DNA of 64,000 nt from Pseudomonas sp. SID14000 (GTDB lineage Bacteria > Pseudomonadota > Gammaproteobacteria > Pseudomonadales > Pseudomonadaceae), in the NCBI RefSeq assembly GCF_002165135.1, contig NZ_NFZQ01000015.1, forward strand, positions 1 through 64,000. The letters run 5' to 3'. Both the position numbers and the translations under genes were made by a program. Position 1 is the stretch's first letter. Every line of letters starts with the position of its first letter. The notes beneath the pieces were generated by a model. It had not been told where the DNA came from. It saw only the letters and a list, made by a program, of their open reading frames with translations, and made no database searches. Below, piece by piece: positions 15,691 to 24,413 of this stretch.

Positions 15691-16964
15691 TGCGGGGATT
15701 TGTCCGTCGAGCCCTCGTTGAGGGCAAAGAGTTCCTGGGCCATGGCCAGCGCATCGAGGCGGCCCTCGGCCGAGAGCCTTTTCAGTTGCACGCTGGGTGC
15801 GTGCAGGAGTTTGTTGGTCAGCCCCCGGGCCAGTTGGGCCAGTACGTCTTCGGGGTTGCCACCGTTGGCCAGCAAGCGCTGAGCCTTTTGCAGTTCTTCG
15901 TCGCGCAGGCGCTCGCTTTGCTGGCGATATGCCTTGAGCACGTCCACCGCGGCCAGCTCGCGCAGGCGCAGCATGAAGTCTTCAGCCCCCACCGACACCA
16001 GCTCTTCGGCGGCCTGGGCCGCTCCCTGGCGACTCTTGAGGTTCTCCGCCACCACGTCGTGCAGGTCATCGACAGTGTACAGGTAGACGTCGTCCAGTTC
16101 GCCGACTTCGGTTTCGATATCGCGCGGTACGGCGATGTCGACCATGAATATAGGCTTGTGCCGACGCTGCTTCAGCGCGCTCTCGACCGCCCCCTTACCG
16201 AGGATCGGCAACTGGCTGGCGGTGGAGCTGATGACGATGTCGCTGTTGGCCAGTTCCTGAGGGATGTCGGCCAGCAATACCGCGTGCGCACCGAACTGCT
16301 CGGCCAGGATGCTGGCCCGTTCCAGGGTACGGTTGGCCACGACGATGCGGCGCACGCCCTGCTCATGCAGGTGGCGAGCGACCAGGGTGATGGTTTCGCC
16401 GGCACCTATCAGCAGGGCCTGGCTGCGGCCCAGGTCGCTGAAGATCTGCTTGGCCAGGCTGACCGCGGCAAACGCCACAGACACCGGGTTTTCGCCAATG
16501 GCAGTGTCGGTGCGCACCTGCTTGGCGGCGCTGAAGGTGGCCTGGAACAGGCGGCCAAGCAACGGGCCAACCGTGCCGGCCTCACGCGCCACGGCGTAGG
16601 CGGACTTCATCTGGCCGAGGATCTGCGGCTCGCCGAGCACCAGCGAGTCCAGGCCCGAGGCCACCCGCATCATGTGCTTCACCGCCTCGTGCTCTTCGTG
16701 CACGTAGGCGCTGGCGCGCAGCTCGTCGAGGCTGAGGCGGTGGTAGTCGGCGAGCCATTGCAGCACGGCATCGGCGGACAGGTGGTCCTGCTCGATATAG
16801 AGCTCGCTACGGTTGCAGGTCGACAGAATCGCCGCTTCGCGGCTGGATGTCAGTCGGCAGAGCTGCTGCAGGGCGTCTACCAGCTGCTCTGGGGTAAACG
16901 CCACGCGCTCGCGTACGTCTACCGAGGCAGTCTTATGGTTGATACCAAGTGCAAGAAAGGCCAT
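15687..16964 (-). CDS. hemA: glutamyl-tRNA reductase
   Basis: A 425-residue enzyme reducing glutamyl-tRNA to glutamate-1-semialdehyde, the first committed step of haem synthesis in the C5 pathway. The catalytic Cys is in AAILSTCNRSELYIEQ, the signature ASGLDSLVLGEPQILGQMKSAY is complete, and the NADPH domain carries LLIGAGETITLVA. The start gives MAFLALGINHKTASVDVRE, the classical N terminus. First gene of the operon with prfA-prmC-moeB-murI; it diverges from the TPR lipoprotein gene across a 518-bp spacer holding a large palindromic REP element. Confidence 0.97.
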   Translation of the reverse strand: MAFLALGINHKTASVDVRERVAFTPEQLVDALQQLCRLTSSREAAILSTCNRSELYIEQDHLSADAVLQWLADYHRLSLDELRASAYVHEEHEAVKHMMRVASGLDSLVLGEPQILGQMKSAYAVAREAGTVGPLLGRLFQATFSAAKQVRTDTAIGENPVSVAFAAVSLAKQIFSDLGRSQALLIGAGETITLVARHLHEQGVRRIVVANRTLERASILAEQFGAHAVLLADIPQELANSDIVISSTASQLPILGKGAVESALKQRRHKPIFMVDIAVPRDIETEVGELDDVYLYTVDDLHDVVAENLKSRQGAAQAAEELVSVGAEDFMLRLRELAAVDVLKAYRQQSERLRDEELQKAQRLLANGGNPEDVLAQLARGLTNKLLHAPSVQLKRLSAEGRLDALAMAQELFALNEGSTDKSPQ

Positions 16965-17066
16965 GCAAGGTCGCTGGTTGTGACGAGAAGCCGATAATTG
17001 TCCTCTTTCGCAGGTTTCAGGACAACCACCGTTGGTGTTCGCCTTGACACTTTCTGCGCCTGTAAA

Positions 17067-17316
17067 ATCGAGCGCCGCCCGCGCGGCGCTTCGCGGGACA
17101 AGCCCGCTCCCACATTTGTTGCAACGTGCCGAACCTGTCAGGCCATGGTTGCCCGCCTTGTTGGCTCGACTCTATTTCGAGGTGGACACATCCGCAGCCC
17201 CACCTGTCTGAAGACATGCACCAAGGCTGACAACGCCTCTCCAACAGACATGGCCACGTTGCAACAAATGTGGGAGCGGGCTTGTCCCGCGAAGCGCCGC
17301 GCGGGCGGCGCTCGAT
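17067..17316. repeat. large palindromic REP-bounded element, copy 1
   Basis: A nested inverted repeat of about 250 bp. The outer arms are ATCGAGCGCCGCCCGCGCGG at the left and its complement at the right, each continuing into a REP-like TTCGCGGGACAAGCCCGCTC. The next perfectly paired block is TGTTGCAACGTG (17117-17128) with CACGTTGCAACA (17255-17266), then an imperfect inner pair GCCTTG/CAAGGC around a core of about 60 bp. Two related copies lie at about 38.25 and 53.0 kb. It fills most of the spacer between divergent hemA and the TPR gene; the remaining 140 bp before the TPR gene show nothing I can name. Confidence 0.85.
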
Positions 17317-17482
17317 CTCCGCACCACCATACCAATCAAGCCATACACCCGGCACAACCAACCTGTCCGGAACCCTTCCCCCCCCTCAAAGGTCGCAGTT
17401 AACCAGCCACAGCACAGGTGGGTTTGCCCCCGCGCTTGTGTCATCATGCTCCGACCGCCGGTGAGTCCTCTTAAAACCTTTT

Positions 17483-19204
17483 ATGAACAAACCATACGCA
17501 TTCCTGCTTGCCTTCGCCCTGCTCCAGGGTTGCCAGAGCCTGGCCCCGCAAAAGGCCGAGCCTCCCGTCGCCGAGGCCGGCAAACCCGAGGCGGAAAAGC
17601 CCGTGGTGTATGGCTCGTTCAAGCAGGACACTCTCTATAGCCTGCTGGTGGCGGAGCTGGCCGGCCAACGCAACCGGTTCGACATCGCCCTGGCCAACTA
17701 CACCGACCAGGCCGCGAAAACCCAGGACCCGGGGGTTTCCGAGCGCGCCTACCGCATTGCCGAATACCTCGGCGCCGACGAACCGGCGCTGGACAACGCT
17801 CTGGTCTGGGCCCGCAACGACCCGCAGAACCTCGACGCCCAGCGCGCCGCAGCCATCCAGCTGGCCCGCGCCGGCCGCTATGACGACTCCATGGCCTACA
17901 TGGAAAAGGTCCTGCAGGGCCAGGGCGATACCCATTTCGATTTCCTCGCCCTGTCCGCCGCCGAAACCGACCAAGGCACCCGCGACGGCCTGCTGCAAAG
18001 CTTCGAGCGCCTGCTGGTGAAGTACCCGGATAACAGCCAGCTGGTGTTCGGCAAGGCCCTGCTGCTGAACCAGGACGGCAAGGCCGAAGAAGCTTTGGAG
18101 CTGCTCGAAGCGCACCCGCCGCAAAACGGCGAAGTCGCCCCTATCCTGCTGCGCGCGCGCCTGCTGCAGGCCCTGGACCGTGGCCCGGAGGCCCTGCCAC
18201 TGCTGCGCGGGGCGATTCGCGACAACCCGGACGACAAGCGCCTGCGCCTGACCTATGCCCGCACCCTGGTCGAACAGGACCGCATCGCCGATGCCAAGGG
18301 CGAGTTCCTCAGCCTGGTCCAGCAATACCCAGAGGACGACGAGCTGCGCTATTCGCTGGCCCTGGTGTGCCTGGAAAACAAGGACTGGGATGAAGCCGAG
18401 AGCTATCTGCAGGAGCTGATCGAACGCGACAGCAACGTCGACGCCGCACACCTGAACCTGGGCCGCATCCGTGAGGAACGCCACGACCCCGCAGGCGCCC
18501 TGCGTGAATACGCTCTGGTCGGCCCGGGCCCCGACTACCTGCCGGCGCAACTGCGCCAGGCCGATATCCTGATCGCCAACGGCCGTGGTACCGAGGCCTC
18601 ACGCCTGCTCGCCGATGCCCGCGAAGCCCAGCCGGACTATGCCATCCAGCTGTTCCTGATCGAATCGGAAAGCTACAGCAACAACAACAAGGACGCCCAG
18701 GCCAGCCAGGTACTGCAACAAGCCATCCAGCGTTACCCGGACGACCTCAACCTGCTGTACACCCGCGCCATGCTGGCCGAAAAGCGTGACGACCTGACGC
18801 AGATGGAAAAAGACCTGCGCGCCATCATCGCCCGCGAGCCGGAAAACGCCATGGCCCTGAACGCCCTGGGCTACACCCTGGCCGACCGCACCACCCGCTA
18901 CAGCGAAGCCAAGGCACTGATCGACAAGGCCCACCAGCTGACCCCGGACGACCCGGCGGTGCTCGATAGCCTGGGTTGGGTCAACTACCGCCTGGGCAAC
19001 CTCGACGAGGCTGAAACCTACCTGCGCAAGGCCTTTGCCAGCTTCCCCGACCACGAAGTAGCTGCGCACCTGGGTGAAGTTCTATGGGCCAACGGCAAGC
19101 GCCGCGAGGCCCGTCAGGTCTGGGCCAAGGGCTTCGAAGCCCAGGCCGACAGCCCCATCCTGCGCAAGACCATCCTGCGCCTGACCGGATCCGAGACTCT
19201 TTAA
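17483..19204 (+). CDS. TPR-repeat outer-membrane lipoprotein
   Basis: A 573-residue protein with a lipoprotein signal peptide (MNKPYAFLLAFALLQGCQSL; lipobox LLQGC, Cys17), so it is probably anchored in the outer membrane facing the periplasm. The rest consists of repeated helical TPR units, clearest at residues 300-550 (e.g. VLDSLGWVNYRLGNLDEAET). TPR proteins act as assembly scaffolds, and the partner cannot be read from the sequence. It lies 4 bp upstream of lolB on the same strand, and the pairing with lolB-ispE-prs is standard in Pseudomonas, suggesting a role linked to envelope biogenesis. Confidence 0.88.
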   Translation: MNKPYAFLLAFALLQGCQSLAPQKAEPPVAEAGKPEAEKPVVYGSFKQDTLYSLLVAELAGQRNRFDIALANYTDQAAKTQDPGVSERAYRIAEYLGADEPALDNALVWARNDPQNLDAQRAAAIQLARAGRYDDSMAYMEKVLQGQGDTHFDFLALSAAETDQGTRDGLLQSFERLLVKYPDNSQLVFGKALLLNQDGKAEEALELLEAHPPQNGEVAPILLRARLLQALDRGPEALPLLRGAIRDNPDDKRLRLTYARTLVEQDRIADAKGEFLSLVQQYPEDDELRYSLALVCLENKDWDEAESYLQELIERDSNVDAAHLNLGRIREERHDPAGALREYALVGPGPDYLPAQLRQADILIANGRGTEASRLLADAREAQPDYAIQLFLIESESYSNNNKDAQASQVLQQAIQRYPDDLNLLYTRAMLAEKRDDLTQMEKDLRAIIAREPENAMALNALGYTLADRTTRYSEAKALIDKAHQLTPDDPAVLDSLGWVNYRLGNLDEAETYLRKAFASFPDHEVAAHLGEVLWANGKRREARQVWAKGFEAQADSPILRKTILRLTGSETL

Positions 19205-19208
19205 CGCC

Positions 19209-19826
19209 ATGTTCCTGCGCCATTGCATTACCTTCACCCTGATCGCCCTGCTGGCCGGCTGTGCCGGCTTCGGTAGCCGCGAGGCCCTACAGGGCCACGG
19301 CGACCCGCAGCAGTGGCGCGCCCATAAAGAGCAGTTGAGCAGCCTCGATGGCTGGCAGATCAACGGCAAGGTCGGCATCCGTGCCCCGCGCGACTCCGGC
19401 AGCGGCACGCTGTTCTGGCTGCAACGCCAGGACTATTACGACATTCGCCTGGCCGGCCCACTGGGCCGTGGCGCCGCACGCCTGACCGGCCGCCCCGGCG
19501 GCGTGGTACTGGAAGTGGCCAACCAGGGCCGCTACGAGGCCCCCAGCCCGGAAGCCCTGCTCGAAGAACAACTGGGCTGGCAGTTGCCGGTCTCGCACCT
19601 GGTCTGGTGGGTACGCGGCCTGCCCGCCCCCGACAGCAAGAGCAAGCTGACCCTGGACGGCGACAGCCGCCTGGCCAGCCTCGACCAGGATGGCTGGCAG
19701 GTGCAGTACCTGAGCTACACGGAACAGAACGGCTACTGGCTGCCCGAGCGCCTGAAGCTGCACGGCAAGGACCTCGACGTGACCCTGGTGGTCAAGGACT
19801 GGCAGCCGCGCCAGCTGGGGCACTGA
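19209..19826 (+). CDS. lolB: outer-membrane lipoprotein receptor LolB
   Basis: A 205-residue lipoprotein (lipobox LLAGC, Cys18) that accepts lipoproteins from LolA and inserts them into the outer membrane. The beta-rich LolB region starts WQINGKVGIRAPRDSGSGTLFW and is complete to LKLHGKDLDVTLVVKDWQ near the C terminus. The hydrophobic-loop region is present. It sits between the TPR lipoprotein gene and ispE with gaps of 4 and 3 bp, so the three genes are clearly one operon. Confidence 0.94.
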   Translation: MFLRHCITFTLIALLAGCAGFGSREALQGHGDPQQWRAHKEQLSSLDGWQINGKVGIRAPRDSGSGTLFWLQRQDYYDIRLAGPLGRGAARLTGRPGGVVLEVANQGRYEAPSPEALLEEQLGWQLPVSHLVWWVRGLPAPDSKSKLTLDGDSRLASLDQDGWQVQYLSYTEQNGYWLPERLKLHGKDLDVTLVVKDWQPRQLGH

Positions 19827-19829
19827 TAC

Positions 19830-20690
19830 ATGCATACCCTCACTCTGCCCGCTCCGGCCAAGCTCAACCTGTGGCTGCACATCATCGGCCGCCGCGCCGA
19901 CGGCTATCACGAGCTGGAAACCGTGTTCCAGTTTCTCGATCACGGCGACGAACTGAGCTTTGCCGTGCGTGACGACGGCGTGATCCGCCTGCATACCGAG
20001 ATCGAGGCAGTGCCGCACGACAGCAACCTGATCGTGCGCGCCGCGCGCAAGCTGCAGGAACAATCCGGCACTACGTTGGGCGCCGACATCTGGCTGAGCA
20101 AGGTGCTGCCCATGGGCGGCGGCATCGGCGGCGGCAGCTCGGATGCCGCCACTACCCTGTTGGCCCTCGCCCACCTGTGGCAACTGGACTGGGACGAAGA
20201 TCGCCTGGCCGCCCTTGGCCTGAGCCTGGGCGCCGACGTACCGGTATTCGTGCGCGGCCACGCGGCATTCGCCCAGGGTGTGGGTGAACAACTGACCCCG
20301 GTCGACCCGGAAGAGCCGTGGTATGTCGTGCTGGTGCCGCAAGTGTCTGTCAGCACAGTAGAAATTTTTTCACATCCACAGTTGACACGTGATTCTCTCC
20401 CCCTTAAGATGCGCCCCGTTCCCGAGGGAAACAGTCGAAATGACTGCCAACCGGTGGTAGAGCAGAGTTACCCGGAAGTTCGCAATGCGTTGAATTCACT
20501 GGGTAAATTCACTGAGGCTCGACTAACCGGTACTGGAAGTTGTGTGTTTGGGGCCTTCCCAAGCAAAGCCGAAGCTGATAAAGTTCTGGCCCTTCTTTCA
20601 GCGACCCAAACAGGGTTTGTGGCGAAAGGAAGCAACGTTTCGATGTTGCATCGCAAGCTGCAAAGTCTGATCAAGAAGTCGAGCGCATAA
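19830..20690 (+). CDS. ispE: 4-diphosphocytidyl-2-C-methyl-D-erythritol kinase
   Basis: A 286-residue GHMP kinase of the MEP isoprenoid pathway. The N-terminal PAPAKLNLWLHIIGRRADGYHEL and the ATP-binding glycine loop PMGGGIGGGSSDAATTL are both clear, and the C-terminal motif ARLTGTGSCVFGAF completes the fold. Up to about 20335 the codons are strongly GC-ending; from there to the stop they become AT-richer (for example CGA, CTA, GGT, TGT). That same stretch contains a near-perfect promoter reading towards tRNA-Gln and prs. The protein seems intact, so the 3' third is doing two jobs. Confidence 0.95.
   Translation: MHTLTLPAPAKLNLWLHIIGRRADGYHELETVFQFLDHGDELSFAVRDDGVIRLHTEIEAVPHDSNLIVRAARKLQEQSGTTLGADIWLSKVLPMGGGIGGGSSDAATTLLALAHLWQLDWDEDRLAALGLSLGADVPVFVRGHAAFAQGVGEQLTPVDPEEPWYVVLVPQVSVSTVEIFSHPQLTRDSLPLKMRPVPEGNSRNDCQPVVEQSYPEVRNALNSLGKFTEARLTGTGSCVFGAFPSKAEADKVLALLSATQTGFVAKGSNVSMLHRKLQSLIKKSSA
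20382..20410 (+). promoter_or_regulatory. sigma-70-type promoter inside ispE for tRNA-Gln and prs
   Basis: TTGACA at 20382-20387 and TAAGAT at 20405-20410, separated by 17 bp. It lies within the ispE coding sequence about 300 bp upstream of tRNA-Gln. No other gene starts downstream before the tRNA, so it would drive tRNA-Gln and prs. Confidence 0.6.
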
Positions 20691-20710
20691 GCGTTCGCAG
20701 CAACAGATAC

Positions 20711-20785
20711 AGGGGCGTCGCCAAGCGGTAAGGCAGCAGGTTTTGATCCTGCCATGCGTTGGTTCGAATCCAGCCGCCCCTGCCA
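20711..20785 (+). tRNA. tRNA-Gln(UUG)
   Basis: A full cloverleaf of 75 nt with encoded CCA: acceptor AGGGGCG pairs with CGCCCCT, the anticodon stem GCAGG/CCTGC encloses loop TTTTGAT with anticodon TTG, and the T arm holds GGTTCGAATCC. It lies between ispE and prs, 47 bp before the prs start, and is probably processed out of a longer transcript. Confidence 0.97.
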
Positions 20786-20832
20786 TTTTCCTTATACTCA
20801 TCCAGGTTACCCTCAGCCTCCAGGTACTGCGC

Positions 20833-21774
20833 GTGTCCAAGATGATGGTCTTTACGGGGAATGCCAACCCCGATCTGGCTCGGCGTGTAGTACGTCAGCT
20901 GCATATCCCTCTCGGTGACGTCTCTGTCGGTAAGTTTTCCGACGGCGAGATCAGTGCCGAGATCAATGAAAACGTTCGCGGTAAAGACGTCTTCATTATT
21001 CAGCCGACCTGTGCCCCGACCAACGATAACCTGATGGAACTGGTAGTGATGGCCGACGCCTTCCGCCGCTCCTCAGCATCCCGAATCACCGCCGTGATTC
21101 CTTACTTCGGATACGCCCGCCAGGACCGCCGTCCGCGTTCGGCACGTGTAGCCATCAGCGCCAAAGTCGTCGCTGACATGCTCACTGTCGTTGGTATCGA
21201 CCGTGTACTCACCGTCGACCTGCACGCTGACCAGATCCAGGGTTTCTTCGATATCCCGGTCGACAACATCTACGGCTCGCCCGTACTGGTCGACGATATC
21301 GAAGACCAGCGTTTCGAGAACCTGATGATCGTCTCCCCGGACATTGGTGGTGTCGTGCGCGCACGTGCCGTCGCCAAGTCCCTGGGCGTCGACCTGGGTA
21401 TCATCGACAAGCGCCGCGAGAAGGCTAACCACTCCGAGGTCATGCACATCATCGGCGACGTCGAAGGGCGCACCTGCATCCTGGTAGACGACATGGTCGA
21501 CACCGCCGGCACCCTGTGCCACGCGGCCAAAGCCCTGAAAGAACACGGCGCGGCCAAGGTTTACGCCTACTGCACGCACCCTGTCCTGTCGGGCCGCGCG
21601 ATCGAGAACATCGAGAAGTCGGTACTGGACGAGCTGGTGGTGACCAACACCGTTCCGCTGTCCGCCGCTGCTCAAGCCTGTGACCGTATCCGCCAGCTGG
21701 ATATCGCACCGGTTGTCGCTGAAGCGGTCCGCCGCATCAGCAACGAAGAATCGATCAGTGCGATGTTCCGCTAA
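20833..21774 (+). CDS. prs: ribose-phosphate pyrophosphokinase
   Basis: 313 residues from a GTG start, making PRPP from ribose-5-phosphate and ATP; this supplies upp and hpt as well as histidine, nucleotide and NAD synthesis. Motifs seen are MMVFTGNANPDLARRV, the catalytic flexible-loop YFGYARQDRR, VDLHADQIQGFF, and the PRPP loop CILVDDMVDTAGTL. The GTG at 20833 gives the usual N terminus (MSKMMVF); an ATG three codons later is the alternative. The frame runs open back into the tRNA, but that part is not coding. A strong terminator follows. Confidence 0.95.
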   Translation: MSKMMVFTGNANPDLARRVVRQLHIPLGDVSVGKFSDGEISAEINENVRGKDVFIIQPTCAPTNDNLMELVVMADAFRRSSASRITAVIPYFGYARQDRRPRSARVAISAKVVADMLTVVGIDRVLTVDLHADQIQGFFDIPVDNIYGSPVLVDDIEDQRFENLMIVSPDIGGVVRARAVAKSLGVDLGIIDKRREKANHSEVMHIIGDVEGRTCILVDDMVDTAGTLCHAAKALKEHGAAKVYAYCTHPVLSGRAIENIEKSVLDELVVTNTVPLSAAAQACDRIRQLDIAPVVAEAVRRISNEESISAMFR

Positions 21775-21798
21775 GCGGAACACACGCTGACGAAAAGC

Positions 21799-21837
21799 GC
21801 CCCGCCCCAACACTGGTTGTTGGGGCGGGGCTTTTTT
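21799..21837 (+). terminator. intrinsic terminator after prs
   Basis: A 14-bp GC-rich stem (GCCCCGCCCCAACA with its complement), 5-nt loop, then six T residues at 21832-21837. It is one of the strongest in the window and separates prs from rplY. Confidence 0.95.
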
Positions 21838-21895
21838 GCCATCCCCGTTGGCGCTGGTCGCAAACGCCCTCGGGGGGCTATTTTGGAGAAACAAA

Positions 21896-22489
21896 ATGAC
21901 CGAATTCACTCTGAACGCCCAAGCGCGTACTGACCTGGGGAAAGGTGCGAGCCGCCGCCTGCGTCACTCCGCCAACATCCCAGCCGTTGTCTACGGTGGT
22001 AACCAGGACGCCCAGTCCCTGACCATCCTGGCCAAGGAAATCACCAAGCTGTTCGAAAACGAGGCTGCCTTCAGCCACGTTCTGGAACTGAACGTCGACG
22101 GCGCCAAGCAAAACGTCGTGGTCAAGGCCCTGCAGCGTCACCCGGCCAAAGGCTTCATCATGCACGCCGACTTCGTTCGCGTCGTTGCTGGCCAGAAACT
22201 GACCGCCAAGGTACCGGTTCACTTCGTCAACGAAGAAGCCCCGGTCAAGAAAGGCGGCGAGATCTCCCACGTAGAAGCCGAGATCGAAGTTTCCTGCGAA
22301 GCCAAAGACCTGCCTGAGTTCATCGAAGTTGACCTGGCCAACGCTGAAATCGGCACCATCATCCACCTGTCGGACCTGAAAGCTCCTAAAGGCGTAGAGT
22401 TCGTAGCTCTGGCCCACGGTGATGACAAAGCTGTTGCCAACGTTCACGCTCCACGCGTTGCTCCAGAAGCAGAAGGCGCTGCCGAGTAA
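21896..22489 (+). CDS. rplY: 50S ribosomal protein L25 (Ctc form)
   Basis: A 197-residue L25 of the long CTC type: an N-terminal 5S rRNA-binding L25 domain (residues 1-95, beginning MTEFTLNAQARTDLGKGASR) plus a C-terminal beta domain. E. coli L25 has only the first domain. The start at 21896 follows GGAG and agrees with the family N terminus; the upstream in-frame residues overlap the prs terminator. The C terminus is Ala/Glu-rich. It is followed after 79 bp by pth, the normal order. Confidence 0.95.
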   Translation: MTEFTLNAQARTDLGKGASRRLRHSANIPAVVYGGNQDAQSLTILAKEITKLFENEAAFSHVLELNVDGAKQNVVVKALQRHPAKGFIMHADFVRVVAGQKLTAKVPVHFVNEEAPVKKGGEISHVEAEIEVSCEAKDLPEFIEVDLANAEIGTIIHLSDLKAPKGVEFVALAHGDDKAVANVHAPRVAPEAEGAAE

Positions 22490-22568
22490 TCCACTCGCGC
22501 GCCGGCGTTGATCGGGTTACAGTGCCGCGCGCCCTGTAACCCACCAACTCCAAGGAAGAGCCCCTGAC

Positions 22569-23153
22569 GTGACCGCCATCCAGTTGATCGTCGGCCTGGG
22601 TAACCCCGGCCCCGAATACGAACAGACCCGGCATAACGCAGGGGCTCTTTTCGTTGAGCGCATTGCCAGCGCCCAGCGCGTCTCGTTGACCGCTGACCGC
22701 AAATATTTCGGCCTGACGGCTAAATTCAGCCATCAGGGCAACGACGTTCGTCTGCTCATCCCCACCACCTACATGAACCGTAGCGGCCAGTCCGTGGCGG
22801 CCTTGGCCAATTTCTTCCGCATCAAGCCGGAAGCGATCCTGGTGGCGCATGACGAACTCGACCTGCCCCCGGGCGTCGCCAAGCTCAAGCGCGGCGGTGG
22901 CCATGGTGGGCACAACGGCCTGCGCGACATCATCGCGCAGCTCGGCAACCAGAACGACTTCCACCGCCTGCGGCTTGGCATCGGCCACCCGGGCGACGCC
23001 AAACTGGTCTCCAACTTCGTCCTGGGCCGCGCGCCGCGCGCCGAGCAGGAGAAGCTCGACGCCAGCATCGATTTTGCCCTCGGCGTGCTGCCGGACGTGC
23101 TTGCCGGCGACTTCGCCAAGGCGATGCGCGAGCTGCACAGCCAGAAGGCCTGA
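22569..23153 (+). CDS. pth: peptidyl-tRNA hydrolase
   Basis: A 194-residue enzyme that recycles tRNA from prematurely released peptidyl-tRNA. Catalytic and binding residues are visible in [20 protein letters not shown] (Asn and the catalytic His), [13 protein letters not shown] (Asn) and [15 protein letters not shown]. The start is a GTG preceded by AAGGAAGAG about 10 bp upstream. It is followed by ychF after 24 bp, the pth-ychF pair conserved across gammaproteobacteria. Confidence 0.96.
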
Positions 23154-23177
23154 TTTCCTTTAGAGAGGGGAATACCC

Positions 23178-24278
23178 ATGGGTTTCAATTGCGGCATCGT
23201 CGGCCTGCCCAACGTCGGCAAGTCCACCCTGTTCAACGCCCTGACCAAGTCTGGCATCGCGGCGGAGAACTTCCCCTTCTGCACCATCGAGCCAAACAGC
23301 GGCATCGTGCCGATGCCCGATGCGCGCCTGAATGCGCTGGCTGAAATCGTCAAGCCAAACCGCATCCTGCCGACCACCATGGAATTCGTCGACATTGCCG
23401 GCCTGGTGGCTGGTGCCTCGAAAGGCGAAGGCCTGGGCAACAAGTTCCTCGCCAACATCCGCGAGACCGACGCCATTGCCCACGTGGTGCGCTGCTTCGA
23501 AGACGAGAACGTGATCCACGTTTCCAACAGCGTCGACCCCAAGCGTGACATCGAGATCATCGATCTCGAGCTGATCTTCGCCGACCTCGACAGCTGCGAG
23601 AAGCAACTGCAGAAGGTTGCCCGCAACGCCAAGGGCGGCGACAAGGACGCCCTGGCGCAGAAGGCAATCCTCGAGCAACTGATCCCGCACTTCACCGAAG
23701 GCAAGCCAGCGCGCAGCCTGATGAAGAACATGAGCGCCGAAGACAAGGCGATCATTCGCGGCTTCCACCTGCTGACCAGCAAGCCGGTGATGTACATCGC
23801 CAACGTGGCCGAAGACGGTTTTGACAACAACCCGCACCTGGACGTGGTCAAGGCCATCGCCGAGGAAGAAGGCGCGGTAGTGGTGCCGGTGTGCAACAAG
23901 ATCGAAGCGGAAATCGCCGAGCTTGAAGATGGCGAGGAGAAGGACATGTTCCTCGAGGCCCTGGGCCTGGAAGAGCCTGGCCTGAACCGCGTGATCCGTG
24001 CCGGCTACGAGCTGCTGAACCTGCAGACCTACTTCACTGCCGGCGTGCAGGAAGTACGTGCCTGGACCGTACGCGTCGGTGCCACCGCACCACAAGCCGC
24101 TGGCGTGATCCACACCGACTTTGAAAAAGGCTTCATTCGCGCTGAAGTGGTGGCCTATGACGATTTCATCCAGTTCAAGGGTGAGAGCGGTGCCAAGGAA
24201 GCCGGTAAATGGCGTTTGGAAGGCAAGGATTACATCGTCAAAGATGGCGATGTGATGCACTTCCGCTTCAACGTCTAA
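23178..24278 (+). CDS. ychF: redox-regulated ATPase/GTPase YchF (Obg family)
   Basis: A 366-residue P-loop protein of the Obg-HflX class, with a G domain (GLPNVGKSTLFNALT, then FVDIAGLVAGASKGEGLGN), an inserted coiled-coil helical region, and a C-terminal TGS domain (residues 280-363). YchF proteins prefer ATP over GTP, since the usual NKxD is altered (here VMYIANVAED). They bind ribosomes and take part in oxidative stress control. A ribosome-binding site GAGAGGGG precedes the ATG. A clear terminator follows, ending the rplY-pth-ychF unit. Confidence 0.95.
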   Translation: MGFNCGIVGLPNVGKSTLFNALTKSGIAAENFPFCTIEPNSGIVPMPDARLNALAEIVKPNRILPTTMEFVDIAGLVAGASKGEGLGNKFLANIRETDAIAHVVRCFEDENVIHVSNSVDPKRDIEIIDLELIFADLDSCEKQLQKVARNAKGGDKDALAQKAILEQLIPHFTEGKPARSLMKNMSAEDKAIIRGFHLLTSKPVMYIANVAEDGFDNNPHLDVVKAIAEEEGAVVVPVCNKIEAEIAELEDGEEKDMFLEALGLEEPGLNRVIRAGYELLNLQTYFTAGVQEVRAWTVRVGATAPQAAGVIHTDFEKGFIRAEVVAYDDFIQFKGESGAKEAGKWRLEGKDYIVKDGDVMHFRFNV

Positions 24279-24300
24279 GCGCCAGCCTGCAGTACCCACA

Positions 24301-24340
24301 AACCCCTTGAGGCCAACGCCTCAAGGGGTTTTGTTTTTTC
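24301..24340 (+). terminator. intrinsic terminator after ychF
   Basis: Stem AACCCCTTGAGGC with its complement, tetraloop CAAC, then TTTGTTTTTT. It lies 23 bp after the ychF stop. Confidence 0.95.
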
Positions 24341-24364
24341 TGGCATTTGGCAATCGGCGCGTGC

Positions 24365-24390
24365 ACCCTGTGGGAGCGGCCTGCCGTGCG
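24365..24390. repeat. half REP-like sequence
   Basis: A lone CTGTGGGAGCGGCCT fragment, the inner half of the GCGACACAAGGCCGCTCC-type REP seen just downstream. It lies directly before the ribosome-binding site of the OsmC-like gene and has no partner. Confidence 0.55.
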
Positions 24391-24413
24391 GCTGATCAAT
24401 CCAAGGAGGAACG

